The position numbers and the translations under genes were made by a program. A DNA stretch of 64,000 bases from Rhipidocladum racemiflorum (Eukaryota > Streptophyta > Magnoliopsida > Poales > Poaceae). This document shows positions 35,251-46,210 of the stretch, piece after piece. The notes under the pieces are model-generated. The model was given only the letters and a program-made list of their open reading frames with translations. It was not told the DNA's origin and ran no database searches. The stretch lies in NCBI GenBank assembly GCA_036346355.1, contig CM070576.1:53925712-53989711 (forward strand). The letters are read 5' to 3'. The stretch's first letter is position 1. Each line of letters opens with the position of its first letter.

Positions 35251-36122
35251 CTCTGCATCAGCACCGCACCTGTTTCCTCAAAAGAGAATGTATGGTAAAT
35301 TTCACTGGAACATAAGGCAAGAGCTGAACATAAGCAAAGACATTCCGGTTTTACTGGAACCCCTGGTTAAATTTCATACCGGCAAAAACAAAATTCAGAT
35401 TTGCTTGAATTTTGTCAAAGAGAAATTCATAATTATATCAAATCACATGTCTGTATGCGCCTTGGTGGTAGCATCCCTAGCCTTGGAGAGGCAGGTTGTG
35501 TGTTTTTGAACCCTCAAAACTGAACCTTTTTTTAATCTTTTTCTCTTAACTTTAAAAAGTCAAATTTTGGTTTGAAAATTTTTGCCGAATTTAACTGAAA
35601 TTTTCCGATAATCGGTAAAATCGGTTCAGTGACGTCCAGTAAAAATAAATAAAAAGCCGGTATTGAAAACCACCTAAAATCGGCAGTTTTTTCGACTGAT
35701 CCGTGCTGTATGCATCTATCGTTAGATCTTTGCCCCCGTCATTTCAAGTCATATATACTAATATACACACACAGCGCCCATGTGCTACAGTTTTTTCCCC
35801 TCCCCTTCTCTTTTTGATTCGTTTAAAGTGCTACTTTTGTTGATTAAACCCCCCCCCCCCTTTTTTTTTTTCTAGATTCACTTCCATGGATTTTAGAATA
35901 TTTGAAGTCTATTTGTATGGAGTGCGTTTTGATTGGAATTTTAGGAATCTCGCGTGGGGTTCTATCTAGTTTTTTATGAAGTTGACGAGCTCCTACTCCT
36001 AGCATTACAAGGTAGAGTCTGCAAGTACACCAGGACAAGTGCAAATCATAGCATTACAATTCAACTCGGTACGACAACAATTATACGTACGAACACTTGT
36101 GTTGCTATCTTGGCGCCTCGGT
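35251..36122. other. Intergenic between two converging genes
   Basis: eIF4B and NAR2 converge here. No reading frame is supported. A weak tRNA-SINE-like stretch (GCCTTGGTGGTAGCATC...GGTTGTGTGTTTTTGAACCC, about 35460-35520) is followed by AT-rich sequence. A C(11)T(12) homopolymer pair lies near 35850. Confidence 0.35.
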
Positions 36123-38265
36123 CTACCTGTTCTTCTTCCGGTTCTCGAGGACGAAGAAGAAGGCGAGCGCGGCGACGGAGAACGCGGAGAACACGCCGGC
36201 GGCGATCCCGACCGACGCGTGGATGCCCGTGATGCCCGCGACGTCGAAGTAGGCCGGCGCGGTCTGGCCGTAGGCCACCTGCGCCCCGGACGCGTCCAGC
36301 GCGTAGGCGCGCACGTGGTAGGACGCGGTCGGGATGTCGCAGGCGACCCTGTACTCCAGCCGGCCGCCGACGCCGGCGTACGGCTGCTGGGCGACCTTGA
36401 ACTGGCACGACTTGTCCTTGCTCAGGTCGTCGTTGGCCTTGCGCCACCCGCGGTCCTTCTGGCTCGCCGGCGCGTAGCACAGGCTCACCTTCACCGCCTT
36501 GTAGCCGGCGTCCGCGCCGGCCGCCGCCGTCGCGTTCAGGGACCATGTCACGGTGATCGTGTCCTCACCGGCTTGTAGGACTGATTGATTTGCCAATGTT
36601 TTGTAGAAGAATGTGAGGGTGAAGTTAGCATGACATGTTGGAATCACTATTCTCTAGCCTACAGCAAACTATCAAAGCATAGTTACACATGGTTATAACT
36701 TACAAGTAATTTTCAATCTAGGAATCTCTGTGGAAAAAAATAAAAAACCTAAATTACACATTCTGCAATTTTTTTCTTCCCTTTTTCTTTTGAGCGGAAA
36801 CATAATTTTCTTCCTGCTACAGCTAGTGCAAAAATTTCAAACCCATAAGATCTAGGGGAGGAGACTTATGAGCCAAAACACTGTGCCAAGTCAATAACAA
36901 GTGGGAGCCCAAAACTGTGCCAGGTCAACTATGGCATCTAGGAATCCAAGGAAAAAAAACCACGGAATTCTTACACTAAACGCTACTCTCAATTTGTCCC
37001 ATTGGTTGACCTACACCTTTTCTTCTAGTCCGTCCATTTTGTGTGTGTGGTGAATTCATTATAAGAAATAAGAACAACGGAGCTGCATTTGTGATGAAAT
37101 AGGTGCCAGCACCAGCATTTTCATATCCCCCGAAAATTATGATGCTAGATTTTTTTTTTCGTGTGCGTCCGTTAAGAAACAAGGGAGAAAAAGAAGCGGC
37201 ATTGTAAAAGACACAACCGCCATTAACTTGTTATGGTTCTAAATGGACTTCCTACAGTGAAATAAATGCTTATCTTGTTTCATGTATCTCGTTTTTGCAA
37301 ATCTAGCCTCCCGCATATGTATTTTGTAAATTTGATCATCTCTCTCATTACGGAAGGTGTGGCAGACGACATATATCCCTTGCCGCACCCGAAGAGCACG
37401 GAAGGTCACTGTAGCTACAGCAGGGCAAGGAACTGCGGGAGCGGGTGCTAGAGCGTAGGAGAAGGTGATGTTGCGCCCAGGGAGCACGAGAGGAGCTATG
37501 GCATGTGCACGGCACCACGCGGGAGGAGGCGCTGCCACACCTGAGGAGCGCAGAAGGGATCCTGCCACAGTAGGCCATACGTTGTTCCCGTGGTCGATCA
37601 AGCTCTTGTGGTCTTTCACGCTTCCTGAATGCGACAGGGGATATATGTTGTCTACCACGCCTTCTACGGTAAAGAAGAATGCTAAATTTACAAATGCACG
37701 TACAAAAACTACATTCTTAAAAAAAAAGTGAGTGTATAGGGGCATCATCCGGATGTTTTTGTTCTAAAAAACATCCAAACTTTGGACCGTACGATCAAAA
37801 CATACATCCGAAGGATTAACCCACCTCGAATTCAAGGGGGCGTGTGCATCGATCTGAAAGCAAATCCAATGACCAGGAATTTATATGATGGTTACTAAAG
37901 AAAACATCCGGATAAAATTTATCAAAACCCAAAAAGAAAACATGTATGAAGGCCAGATAAGTGATGAGACCTCCCGCAATTGCTAGTACGTAAACGTGGA
38001 GCATCCTGCTATTCTCTGCTATCAAACACTTGGCTGCTCAATGATCTGAATGCTTGTAACAATGACGAGGCAAAGCATCACATGCAAAAATCGATAACAA
38101 TAACAATAAACAACCGATGCGCGCACCTTGGCCGGCCTTGGGCGACGCCTCGACGACGAGCGTCCTGCCAAGCGCGGAGAGGTGCGCCGCCGCCGCGGGC
38201 CTCGCGCAGCAAGCGACCAGAAGGACAAGCAGCAGCGAGGAGAAAACGACCCCAAGCCGAGTCAT
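36123..38265 (-). CDS. NAR2: NAR2/NRT3 high-affinity nitrate transport activating protein
   Basis: Two exons, complement(join(36123..36580, 38127..38265)), give 198 residues, near the family's usual 200. The junction is phase 1. Exon 1 encodes a signal peptide (MTRLGVVFSSLLLVLLVACC, cleavage near PAAAAH) and TLVVEASPKAGQ. Exon 2 continues VLQAGEDTITVTWSLN, the YKAVKVSLCYAPASQKDRGW region, CQFKVAQQ, YRVACDIPTASYHVRAYALD, then a C-terminal membrane helix (SVGIAAGVFSAFSVAALAFF) and a basic tail RKKNR. NAR2 is a single-pass plasma-membrane partner needed for NRT2 nitrate transporters in roots (family knowledge). The conserved R and D residues of the middle region are present. The 1,546-bp intron holds a long-inverted-repeat insert at 37291-37709. 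The gene appears intact. Confidence 0.95.
37291..37709. mobile_element. Long-TIR element in the NAR2 intron, candidate Pack-MULE
   Basis: About 37291-37390 and 37625-37709 are inverted copies (from GTTTTTGCAAATC...TTTGTAAATTT to GTGTGGCAGACGACATATATCCC) at roughly 75-80% identity. They enclose a GC-rich 230-bp core, unlike its AT-rich surroundings, that is open on the minus strand (fragment LPGRNITFSYALAPAPA). This layout resembles a Mutator-like element carrying a gene fragment. I cannot define the outermost bases or a target duplication. Confidence 0.45.
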
Positions 38266-38374
38266 TCCTAACTAAGAGCCTTTCACCTCGCCGCCTAAGC
38301 AGTCAGTTACTTAGAGATCGGAAGGGATGAGTTGCTACTTGCCTGCGAGATGGACGACTCCATTGGCGCGGTTG

Positions 38375-38382
38375 CTTTATAG
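38375..38382 (-). promoter_or_regulatory. TATA box of NAR2
   Basis: On the minus strand CTATAAAG lies 110 bp upstream of the NAR2 ATG (38265), in CCGTGCCTATAAAGCAACCG. This would place the transcription start near 38345 and give a leader of about 80 bases. Confidence 0.65.
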
Positions 38383-38442
38383 GCACGGAGCACGAGCAGA
38401 GCAAGCAAGGTAGGCGTGGTGCGCGTTGAGTTGACCCGTGGA

Positions 38443-38697
38443 AGGGAAATAAATTCTACGGAGGAGGGGTGCAAACTTCTTTCCGTGCATACCCGACGCC
38501 GATTGATGCCACGTGGATAATCATGCAATCCAACGCACGTCATTAAGTGAGGATTTTGAACTCACCTCTTGCTAATTTCGATGCAATTCTGGGCATTAAA
38601 TGACAACTTAATATCGTGCGTTGGATTGCAGGATTTTCCACGTGGCATCAATCGGCGTCGGGTATGCACGAGGAGACCATAAAATTTATTTCCGAAA
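38443..38697. repeat. Large inverted repeat in the NAR2 upstream region
   Basis: Arms at 38443-38547 and 38602-38697 are complementary. The core 38485-38517 is a perfect 33-bp mirror of 38637-38669 and carries a CCACGTGG G-box palindrome in each arm. Outer and inner flanks match imperfectly. The loop is about 54 bp. It begins about 60 bp upstream of the NAR2 TATA box. Confidence 0.9.
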
Positions 38698-40452
38698 GGG
38701 GGAGCTTCGTGTGGGTGGTCGAGGAGGGAGGCAAACAGCCGGAGATTCCAAAAGCCGATGGATCAAAGTCCAAGCCTGGTCGGCTCGCTCGTCGGTTGGA
38801 TGCAGGGCGATGTGAAGCGGCAAATATGTGCAGATTATGGGGAAAACTTTACTGTATCGGTCCATTTCATTTTTTTCGCGAAAATAGTCTCAGACCGGTA
38901 CATTTTACAAAAATAACCGCCGAGCCCATCCTTGCCGTGTCCTAGGAGCGTTGCATGCAGCTGCCACGCGCCCAGGGAGATGTAGCGTGCCCCACCCCGA
39001 TGGCGCTGCATGCAACGGTCCGGCCACCCTTGGAGCGCTCCGGCCTCCTGCCCGATTGCTTTCGGCGCGTGGCAAACGCGTGTTGCACGCTGGAGGCCAG
39101 TCCCGGGTTGAGCTTTCTCCTGTGCTGATTTAAGTCGTAACGTTGTGTCCCATCCACGCGCCGAAAGCATGAAAGATGGCTGATAATCCCGTACATGGGC
39201 TGAATCTCTTGCTATAAATTACGAATGCTGCGATGGTTTGTTAGACTGTGAGAGAAACAAACCAGGGATAGAGTGAGGGAGTTTCATCGATTCTGTACGA
39301 GTTGAGAAAAGTGAGAAATTGAAGAAGAGAGACAGAAAAAAGAAGTGCAAACAGAAATTTGAAATCGGAATTCAAGAGGAATTTAGTCGGTGTCCATAAT
39401 TTGGTGAAAGTTATTTAGAGTTAACATTTTTTTCGAGTTTCTGATTCATGATTCTATTTTGCAGGTATTCTTCAGGAAGATTATGTTGTAGGTTGATTGA
39501 GCTTTAGTGATCCGCAACACAGTTTCCGAGAGGTTAGTTTGAAGTCTTCTGGAATATTAGTATAATATTATTGTAACATTAGTATAATTACAATAATTGT
39601 GTAATTAGCAGTACATAAAATAACGATACATGATGTAAATAACGGTACAATTTTGTTCAATAAAACTGTAACAATTATAAAAATTATAACAATTATAAAA
39701 AAGAAGTGCAAGACATGTAAAACTGGGACCCAACCAACTTTACGAGGCCCCTCCCGCGACACAGGACACATGATACGACTTGCGGAGCGGACTGGTTCAC
39801 GTACCCATAGGACCAACTTCGCTGTGCGCGAAAGCGACGACCAGATTAGGGTTGAAGTTTCAAGGAGCCAACAGTTATATGGATTGTATCGCACTTTATA
39901 TATGTAATTACTATATGCTTCGGACATACTGACAGCAAGCAATCCTCGTGCATTTCATACTCGAAGCTTGCCCCTTCGTGTTTCTATATTGTATGCGTTG
40001 GACGTATCCACCCTCATGTTGGCGCCATTTTTTCTCACCAAATCTTTCCACATGTTCCATAAATAGGCCTCCATGTTCCCTCCACTTCCTCATATCCTCT
40101 TCCTCACCCCATTTCAATGTCCACTTGGGTGAAGGCCATGTTTCAAACATCGAGTTCAGGAAATCGAAGGGCCATTGCACGTGCCACTGCAAGGCGGGTT
40201 GATTGCCTTAATTGCCATGTTGAAGCTAATATGTTCTACACTAACACTCAGGGAAATAACGGTCGGATGTTTTAAAAATGTCCTTTTTTCTTTGTAAGTG
40301 AAAATGTAGTTCGATTTCTTCTGGTTTTGGTGATTATTTTTTTGTGCGAGTTGTTTATTTTTTTAGAGATCCTCTTTCTTTCCACGGCATCAAAGCATGT
40401 TCACGTCGTCACGTAGGCTGTAAGATGCCAATATTTCTAATGGGCAGACACC
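38698..40452. other. Repeat-like intergenic region; no recognised gene
   Basis: A GC-rich part (38900-39120) with words such as GCATGCAGCTGCCACGCGCC, and an AT-rich part with microsatellite-like ATT/ATAA runs (39560-39700), look like old transposon sequence. No domain is recognised in the open frames. Ends of elements could not be fixed. Confidence 0.35.
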
Positions 40453-40596
40453 ATGGATACATCGTTGGAGCATCCTGGTAGCACATTACCACAAATGATG
40501 CAGCCTAGGCTGGAGCAGAGGGTAGACTCTATGCTCGAGCAGAGATTTAATATGCTGATGTTTAAGATGGAGCGCATTTTAGATCATATCAAGTAG
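40453..40596 (+). CDS. Short coiled-coil-like ORF, uncertain
   Basis: A 47-codon frame, ATG in a CACCATGG context, encodes a Gln/Glu/Met-rich helix-like peptide (LEQRVDSMLEQRFNMLMFKM, then ERILDHIK). Similar short coiled-coil ends occur in transposon-encoded proteins. No neighbour supports expression. It may be a fragment; the function is unknown. Confidence 0.2.
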   Translation: MDTSLEHPGSTLPQMMQPRLEQRVDSMLEQRFNMLMFKMERILDHIK

Positions 40597-41009
40597 TTAG
40601 AGAAGATTGTGTGTGTGTGTGTGTGGATATCCTTATTGTACTTTATACTATAATTGCGAACTAGTTCGTTTCCTACAAAGGAGACGAAATTGCTCATGGA
40701 TGACAATTGTAGTGGTGTAAGAATTATATATCCAGTTGACGTTTATCTACGCCATTTATAGTGGTGTCAAAAATAATGTATCCAGTTGATGTTCATCATG
40801 TTATGCCATTTGGTTCCGTATGAGCTATGTACTCCATACCTTTATTCCGTTTCTACCAACATTAAAGGTCACTTCTTCGAATTTTTTCTTATTAATTTCT
40901 CTCCGCCTTGTTATTATCTACTTACATAACCTCCCCCCCGAATTTCTTTCAACTTTTGTTAACGCATACATTATTTCTGTATTTTTGTAAGTACGATATA
41001 TCAGTTTTT

Positions 41010-41090
41010 TTAGTGCGATTTGACAACATGCTCCCAGCAGCTTTGTCAGCCCAATTTGACAACACACTAGCAGTTGCTTTCTTAACTATG
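41010..41090. repeat. Degenerate minisatellite, left part
   Basis: Two units of the type TTTGACAACACRCTG-CAGC-GCTTT-TCA precede the solo LTR. The same array resumes after it at 42621. Confidence 0.7.
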
Positions 41091-42620
41091 TGAAAGTGCA
41101 TCTAGGCCCCCCTAATATTGTTTTGGTTGATTAATGACAAACGATTAAAGAATCTAACATGTTCAACTAGTTTATGAACAGGTGAAAGTCTCAAGTATAG
41201 ATCATCTACGATCATCGGGCATCCTCAAACATTATTGAGTAAGAAAAACGGCAACTGCGTATGTAATTTTAATTTGTTGAGTCATAAGATTGCCGTACTA
41301 TCAAGAGGGGTGTGTTGAAATTGGTCTAGAGATGGTCTATATGCTCAGATGAATGGTGTTTAGTCTCTTGAGAGTGTTCAAGTCGTCTCCCGTGCATTGG
41401 AATGTTGTGGTTGTCAAGTTCTAGTTGGATGTTCCGAAGTCAGTTCGGATATTCCGAAGTTCAGACATTCCGATGTGTGGTTGTGCTTCAGTCCGTAGTG
41501 CGTTGTTAGGGTCGGACATTCCGATATGTTATATCAGATGTTCCGATGCTTGTTGGCTCTCGGTTAGGGTACTCTCTGTCGAGTTCGGACTGTCCGAAGT
41601 TTGGCTTCGGAAGTTCCGAAGTAGCTGTTTTCCAGTTTGGAAACTCTCTGTTTGGTTTGGATGTTCCGATATTTATATCGGACATTACGATTTGGACTTA
41701 GAAAGTTTTGTTGAGTTCTCTTTCTGGGTGTCATCGGATGTTCCGAAGTGGTTATCGGACACTCCGATGCACGTAGTCTTCGACCGTTGGAAGCCTTCCA
41801 AGTTCTGGTTGTTTGCACTCATCGGACATTCCGATGTTGGGATCGGATATTCCAATGTGTGGCTGAGTGCGGGTAAAACGGCTAGTTTTGAACCAAAACT
41901 ATAAATACCCCTCTCCTCTCCCTTTTGTGGGTTACACACTTCATTTGGCTGAACACTTGATCACCTTGAGCACACCCTAGAGCATTCTTGAGCCCTCCTC
42001 TTTGATCTTAGTGATCATCTAGTGAGTGAGGAAACATTAGGTGTGGTTGAGAGCAAATAGCCAAGCATTCATTCATCTTGAGCATTAGAGAACCTCTTCA
42101 AGATCAAGAATCTAGCGCACTCATTACTCTTGGAGGTTGAAGGACTCCTAGATGGCTAGGCGTCGCTCACGATCTCCCGACGATTGTAGGAAGCCGTGAG
42201 AAGTTTGTGAAGGCCGGCTCCGCCTCCGAAAGGAAAGGAACCAATAGTGAAACCAAGCCTCAAGTGCGACCGAGGTTTGTGAGGAAAGGGTTGGAAAAGA
42301 CCCGGCTTTTTGGAGCTTCCTCAACGGAGACGTAGGATTTCCTCAAGAATCTGAACTCCGGGAACAAATCCTTGTTTCTCTACTTGTCTGATTGTTTTCA
42401 CTGCGTCTAAGATTATTCTTGAAGCTTATTTCTTTCAGTAGATTCTTCTCCTAGTCAAAGTCTATCGGACATTCCGAACACATACCGAAAGTTCCGATCT
42501 AGTCGGAAGTTTCGATATTATACCGGAAGTTCCGATACTCTTTCCACTGTGACGAATTTAGTTTTAATTTTAAAATTGCCTATTCACCCCTCCCCTCTAG
42601 GCAACTTTCTCATCTTTTCA
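41091..42620 (+). mobile_element. Second solo Ty1-copia LTR (1,530 bp)
   Basis: Starts TGAAAGTGCATCTAGGCCCCC and ends CTCTAGGCAACTTTCTCATC then TTTTCA. Flanking CTATG (41086-41090) and CTACG (42621-42625) are a 4-of-5 target duplication. A TATA box (TATAAATA) lies at 41900-41907. The U3 part (41425-41870), and again 42465-42540, is packed with the dyad CGGA(C/T)(A/G)TTCCGA in many variants. The LTR interrupts the minisatellite. No internal region remains. Confidence 0.85.
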
Positions 42621-43000
42621 CTACGACATCAGTTTTTCAATGCGATTTGACAACACGCTGTCAGCAACTTTGTCAACCCAATTTGACAACACACTGACAG
42701 CTGCTTTCTTAACTATGACATATAAGCTTTTTCAATGTGATTTGACAACACGCTGATAACAGCTGAGTCATACTAATTGGACAACACGCACTAGCAGCTT
42801 TTTCAGAGTAAAGTGTCAACACACTGGCTACTCCTTTATCAGCTCAATTTGACAACACATTGGAAGCTACTTTTTCAGACCAAATTGACAATACACTATC
42901 ATATACTTTTTTGGACCAATTTAACACCTCGTGGGCAGCAGCTTTCTCAAACCACTTGGACAACACGCTGCCATCAAAAACTTGCTATGAATACAAAGCC
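42621..43000. repeat. Degenerate minisatellite, right part
   Basis: Roughly nine to ten imperfect units of about 35-45 bp share TTGACAACACGCTG and CAGCTGCTTTCTCA words. They are too diverged for a long reading frame and do not match a known satellite by eye. They could alternatively be subterminal repeats of a DNA transposon whose ends are lost. Confidence 0.6.
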
Positions 43001-43081
43001 ATACCCAATATATACATTTCATACTACCCCAATCCAACTCCCACATCGAACACCACTTTCCAGAAAAGCCACCATCACAGA

Positions 43082-45866
43082 TGTCAGGGCCCCCAAGTTC
43101 CAAAATTCTGGGATAGCCGGAGTATCCGGATCAACATCCGGAATGTCCGGACATGACCCGGAATGTCCGGACATATTGTCCGGAGTGTCCGGATTAGCCT
43201 GACCGAGCGCCTCAACCCGGAGTGTCCGGACCAATTGTCCGGAGTGTCCGGGTTAGTGCTACCGAAGAACCCAACCCGGAGTCTCCAAGAAGCGTCGAGT
43301 GTCCGGTATGAGCAGGGGGGTTTGTATAAAAGTTCCATTTCGTGGCTCCCCTCCATTCTTTCTCCTCCATATTGTTTCCCCACTCCTTGGTGCTACTCCC
43401 CTCCACCCTGGCTTCACTCCGGTGAGCTTCCCGCCGGCCGGTGACCCTCCGTGGCTCCTCCCCGGCGACTCCTCCATCCCCGGGAACTCCTCCTCACGCC
43501 GACTTCCCCTTCCTCCACCCGGCATTGTGTCTCCTCCATCATCCTTGGAGGTAGGTCTTTCTCTTGGGGGTTGATTCGTGGGATTCTTGGGTTCTAAGAC
43601 TAGCCATGGTGGGTTAGGGTTTAGGTTTGGATTGGGAGTTTGGAGTTGAATCTTGAGTTCTAGGGTTTTGGGTGTAGTGATTCTAGGGTTGGTTGGGGCT
43701 TGGATTGATGAATGTGGGTACTAGAGAGGTAGATCGGGTAGTGGTAATGCCGATCCAAGGGTCGTTTGGAGTTGGCTAGTGGTTTCGTGGGCTAGTGTCG
43801 TTCCTCGTGGAGTTGGGTTAGCTATAAGCTTCTTCGGCCTTGCTGCGAGTAGAAAAATCGTAGATAGGGTTCTAGCGGTGTCATATGACTTGGCGGCACC
43901 ACGATCAGTCGATTCATTGGGTAAAACACGACAAGCTCGAGTGTCGGACTAAAAGCCGGAGTATCCGCCTAGGCGGAGTATCCGGACACAAGGTCCGGAG
44001 TATCGGGTTATCCGGACTGTCGGATCAAATAACCGGACTGTCCGGGTTAGGCTATTCTGTCCGGTTTCGTTAACCTGTCCGGTCGCGTTGTTTCGTCGGG
44101 ATTTTTCCTTTTGTGTTCATTTCATTTGCATGGCATGCATCTCATTATGCATTGTACTTGTGTAGGGAACGATCCCGCGGAGACTGACGCCGCGGTGACC
44201 GAGGGTGTTACCGGAGAGCCGATCAAGCCGACCCACAAAGTGTAAGAACAAGGCAAGCACCTATGCATCTTGAACCCATATTAATTGTATTTTTGTGAAT
44301 AAAGTGCTTAATTGGTGAAATAAGTCTGCATTAGGAGTTGAATTGGGTTAGGGTTAGATCCTATTTGCTGCACATTCGTCCCTTGGATTTGTGAATACTT
44401 CCGTTGGAACTAGTATGGGTATTAAATGAGTCACTGCTTAGAATTGCTTAGAGGTCGGGATTTGGGCCAAGTGGCGGAAGGTTCCGTCGCTTGAGGTCGA
44501 TATCTTACCTATGATAAAAAGAGTGGGCATGGATGGGTAGTTGGAAAAGAAAAGATGAATTGGAGACCGGGCGGGAAGGTTGGGACATTGGGTAAGGAGA
44601 CCCGATGTGGTAGTTCCCGTCTGAGTCGATTAAGGACCGATTCGATGGTTGCCCTTTGATTGAGCACACCCCGGTTGGTCGCATGCCCGATTATGGTACG
44701 GTAAGCCACTCTTTCTCTCATACGGAATCGATGGACCGTAACTTCCTGTGGTTGGACGTGGTTGAGGGCGAGGCTTAGGCCGACTCTCGAGCGCCAAGCC
44801 GGGCTTGGGGCTGCTCGAGGGGGTGCTAGGTTTTCGGGCCACAGGAGGACGCTTCAGCGATTGGGTATGATTGGGAGGGGGTTGACACTAGGCCCTTGTG
44901 GTAAGTGTCGTGCGATCAATGCTTCCTCGCAGGTTAATTAAGCGATTCGAATTGCCGCTCTCGGATATGAGCAAGCTCTTTCATCGCACAGTCACGTAGT
45001 AAGAACTTGAACCGAGGTTCGCCGTCGAGCTTGAGCCCAAATAAATTGGTGATGAGATTAATTGTTGTGAATTAATGATTGCACTTCATTTTTAGAAGTA
45101 GGCGCTGTTAAAACTGCTTAACTTGTGAATTGAGTAGTTGAGTGACTAAATAATAAACCTAAGCATTTCCGCAAATGTTACCTCTAGCTTATTCCTTGCT
45201 ACATCCAATTGCATGTCCTTTGGAGTCGGTCATATATGGACCACGGATAAGACTTGCGAGTACCTTTTGTACTCAGGCTTCTGCTTTGTGGTTTTGCAGG
45301 TGAGGATCCAGCGGGGTGCGAGTTTTGCCCCTACTGCCTATCGGTGACCGGGCGGGGCACCGAGTAGAGGCTGTCGACGTTGTACGCCCGGAAGTGTTCA
45401 GGGCATGACACTTCCGGAGGTGTTTTACTTTTGTTTGTGTAGAGTGGGTGGTCTTACTTTTGTGAACAGTTGCTGCTTTTATTTCTGTAATGGACTCGTC
45501 TGCTTTTCGTTGGTCGTCTTTGTTGGTTGTCTTTGTTGGGCCTCTTTGTGCCGTGTGGTGTGTTTGTTGCTTCCGCGTTTTTCTTTGCGTCTCTGGTAGT
45601 GATCTTGGGGGCTCGATGCCCCTTTGTGCGAATTGATGTTTGATATAGCATTGGGAACCGGTATGTGGGGATCCTGGGCGAGTTTCGGATCACATACCGG
45701 GGGAATACCGGGGTTGTTGTCGAGTCGTTTGGATGTTTGTAGAGTTGTCTCGTTTGGGCTTGGTTGTTAGCATCGAGATCACCTCCGGTGGTCTGCTGCT
45801 AGGATCCAAATCCGACGGGAACGACTGGTCATCCAACAACTCGAGGACGATCTGGGCGCTTCCTCG
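43082..45866 (+). repeat. 5' LTR of a Tekay-like chromovirus gypsy element
   Basis: Begins TGTCAGGGCCCCCAAG, identical to the start of the repeat at 50730. A TATA box TATAAAAG lies at 43325-43332. CCGGA-rich dyads (GTCCGGA, GGAATGTCCGG) crowd 43105-43300 and 43945-44090. The right end is uncertain. TGACA at 45406-45410 would mirror the TGTCA start, but a primer-binding-like word (GGTATCGAGCAAGG) appears only at 45871-45885, so I favour an end near 45866. Confidence 0.65.
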
Positions 45867-45870
45867 TGGT

Positions 45871-45885
45871 CGGTATCGAGCAAGG
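45871..45885 (+). other. Degenerate primer-binding site (initiator tRNA-Met type)
   Basis: CGGTATCGAGCAAGG resembles the tRNA-iMet-complementary site usual in gypsy elements but has lost bases. The second copy has GGGTATCGAGCAAGG at 53504-53518. Confidence 0.45.
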
Positions 45886-46210
45886 CGCACAAAGACGGAC
45901 CCCAACTTGACGACCAGATTAGGAAATTGTTTAGGATTGTCATACTGCATTAGGTAGGGAGTAATACCGTCCCCGCCCTAGGTTTTAGAGGTGAGAGTGA
46001 ATTGCGTTGGAAGTCGTGCATGTCATCTCATCTCATACCGCGCATGTGTCATGCTGCCTAGCATCAAAGTTGTGTTCTGGGTGTGGCGGACTTGTGGGAC
46101 CCCAGTACGGGGTGCTGCAGTCTAATGTGGGAGTTAGTTCGAGGTTTTTCTGCGTTTTAGGGCTTGTTTTCCCCGTGGGGGTCCTAACCTTTGCCGCCTG
46201 ACCCTGTTCG

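Noticed and set aside
35460..35520. tRNA gene or SINE
   Set aside because: A- and B-box-like words are weak and no cloverleaf can be folded; at most a very decayed SINE.
35849..35872. C(11)T(12) homopolymer as a functional tract
   Set aside because: Homopolymer pairs of this kind are usual in intergenic DNA and error-prone in sequencing; no supporting context.
36039..36578. Long plus-strand frame over NAR2
   Set aside because: A GC-rich shadow of the NAR2 exon; the minus strand has the signal peptide, family motifs and membrane helix.
38835..39196. Minus-strand frames in a GC-rich block
   Set aside because: No recognised domain, and the sequence looks like old transposon material; not called as a gene.
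43082..45410. LTR ending at TGACA (45406-45410)
   Set aside because: It mirrors the TGTCA start, but no primer-binding site follows; a tRNA-Met-like site occurs only at 45871, so the longer LTR is preferred, though not proven.
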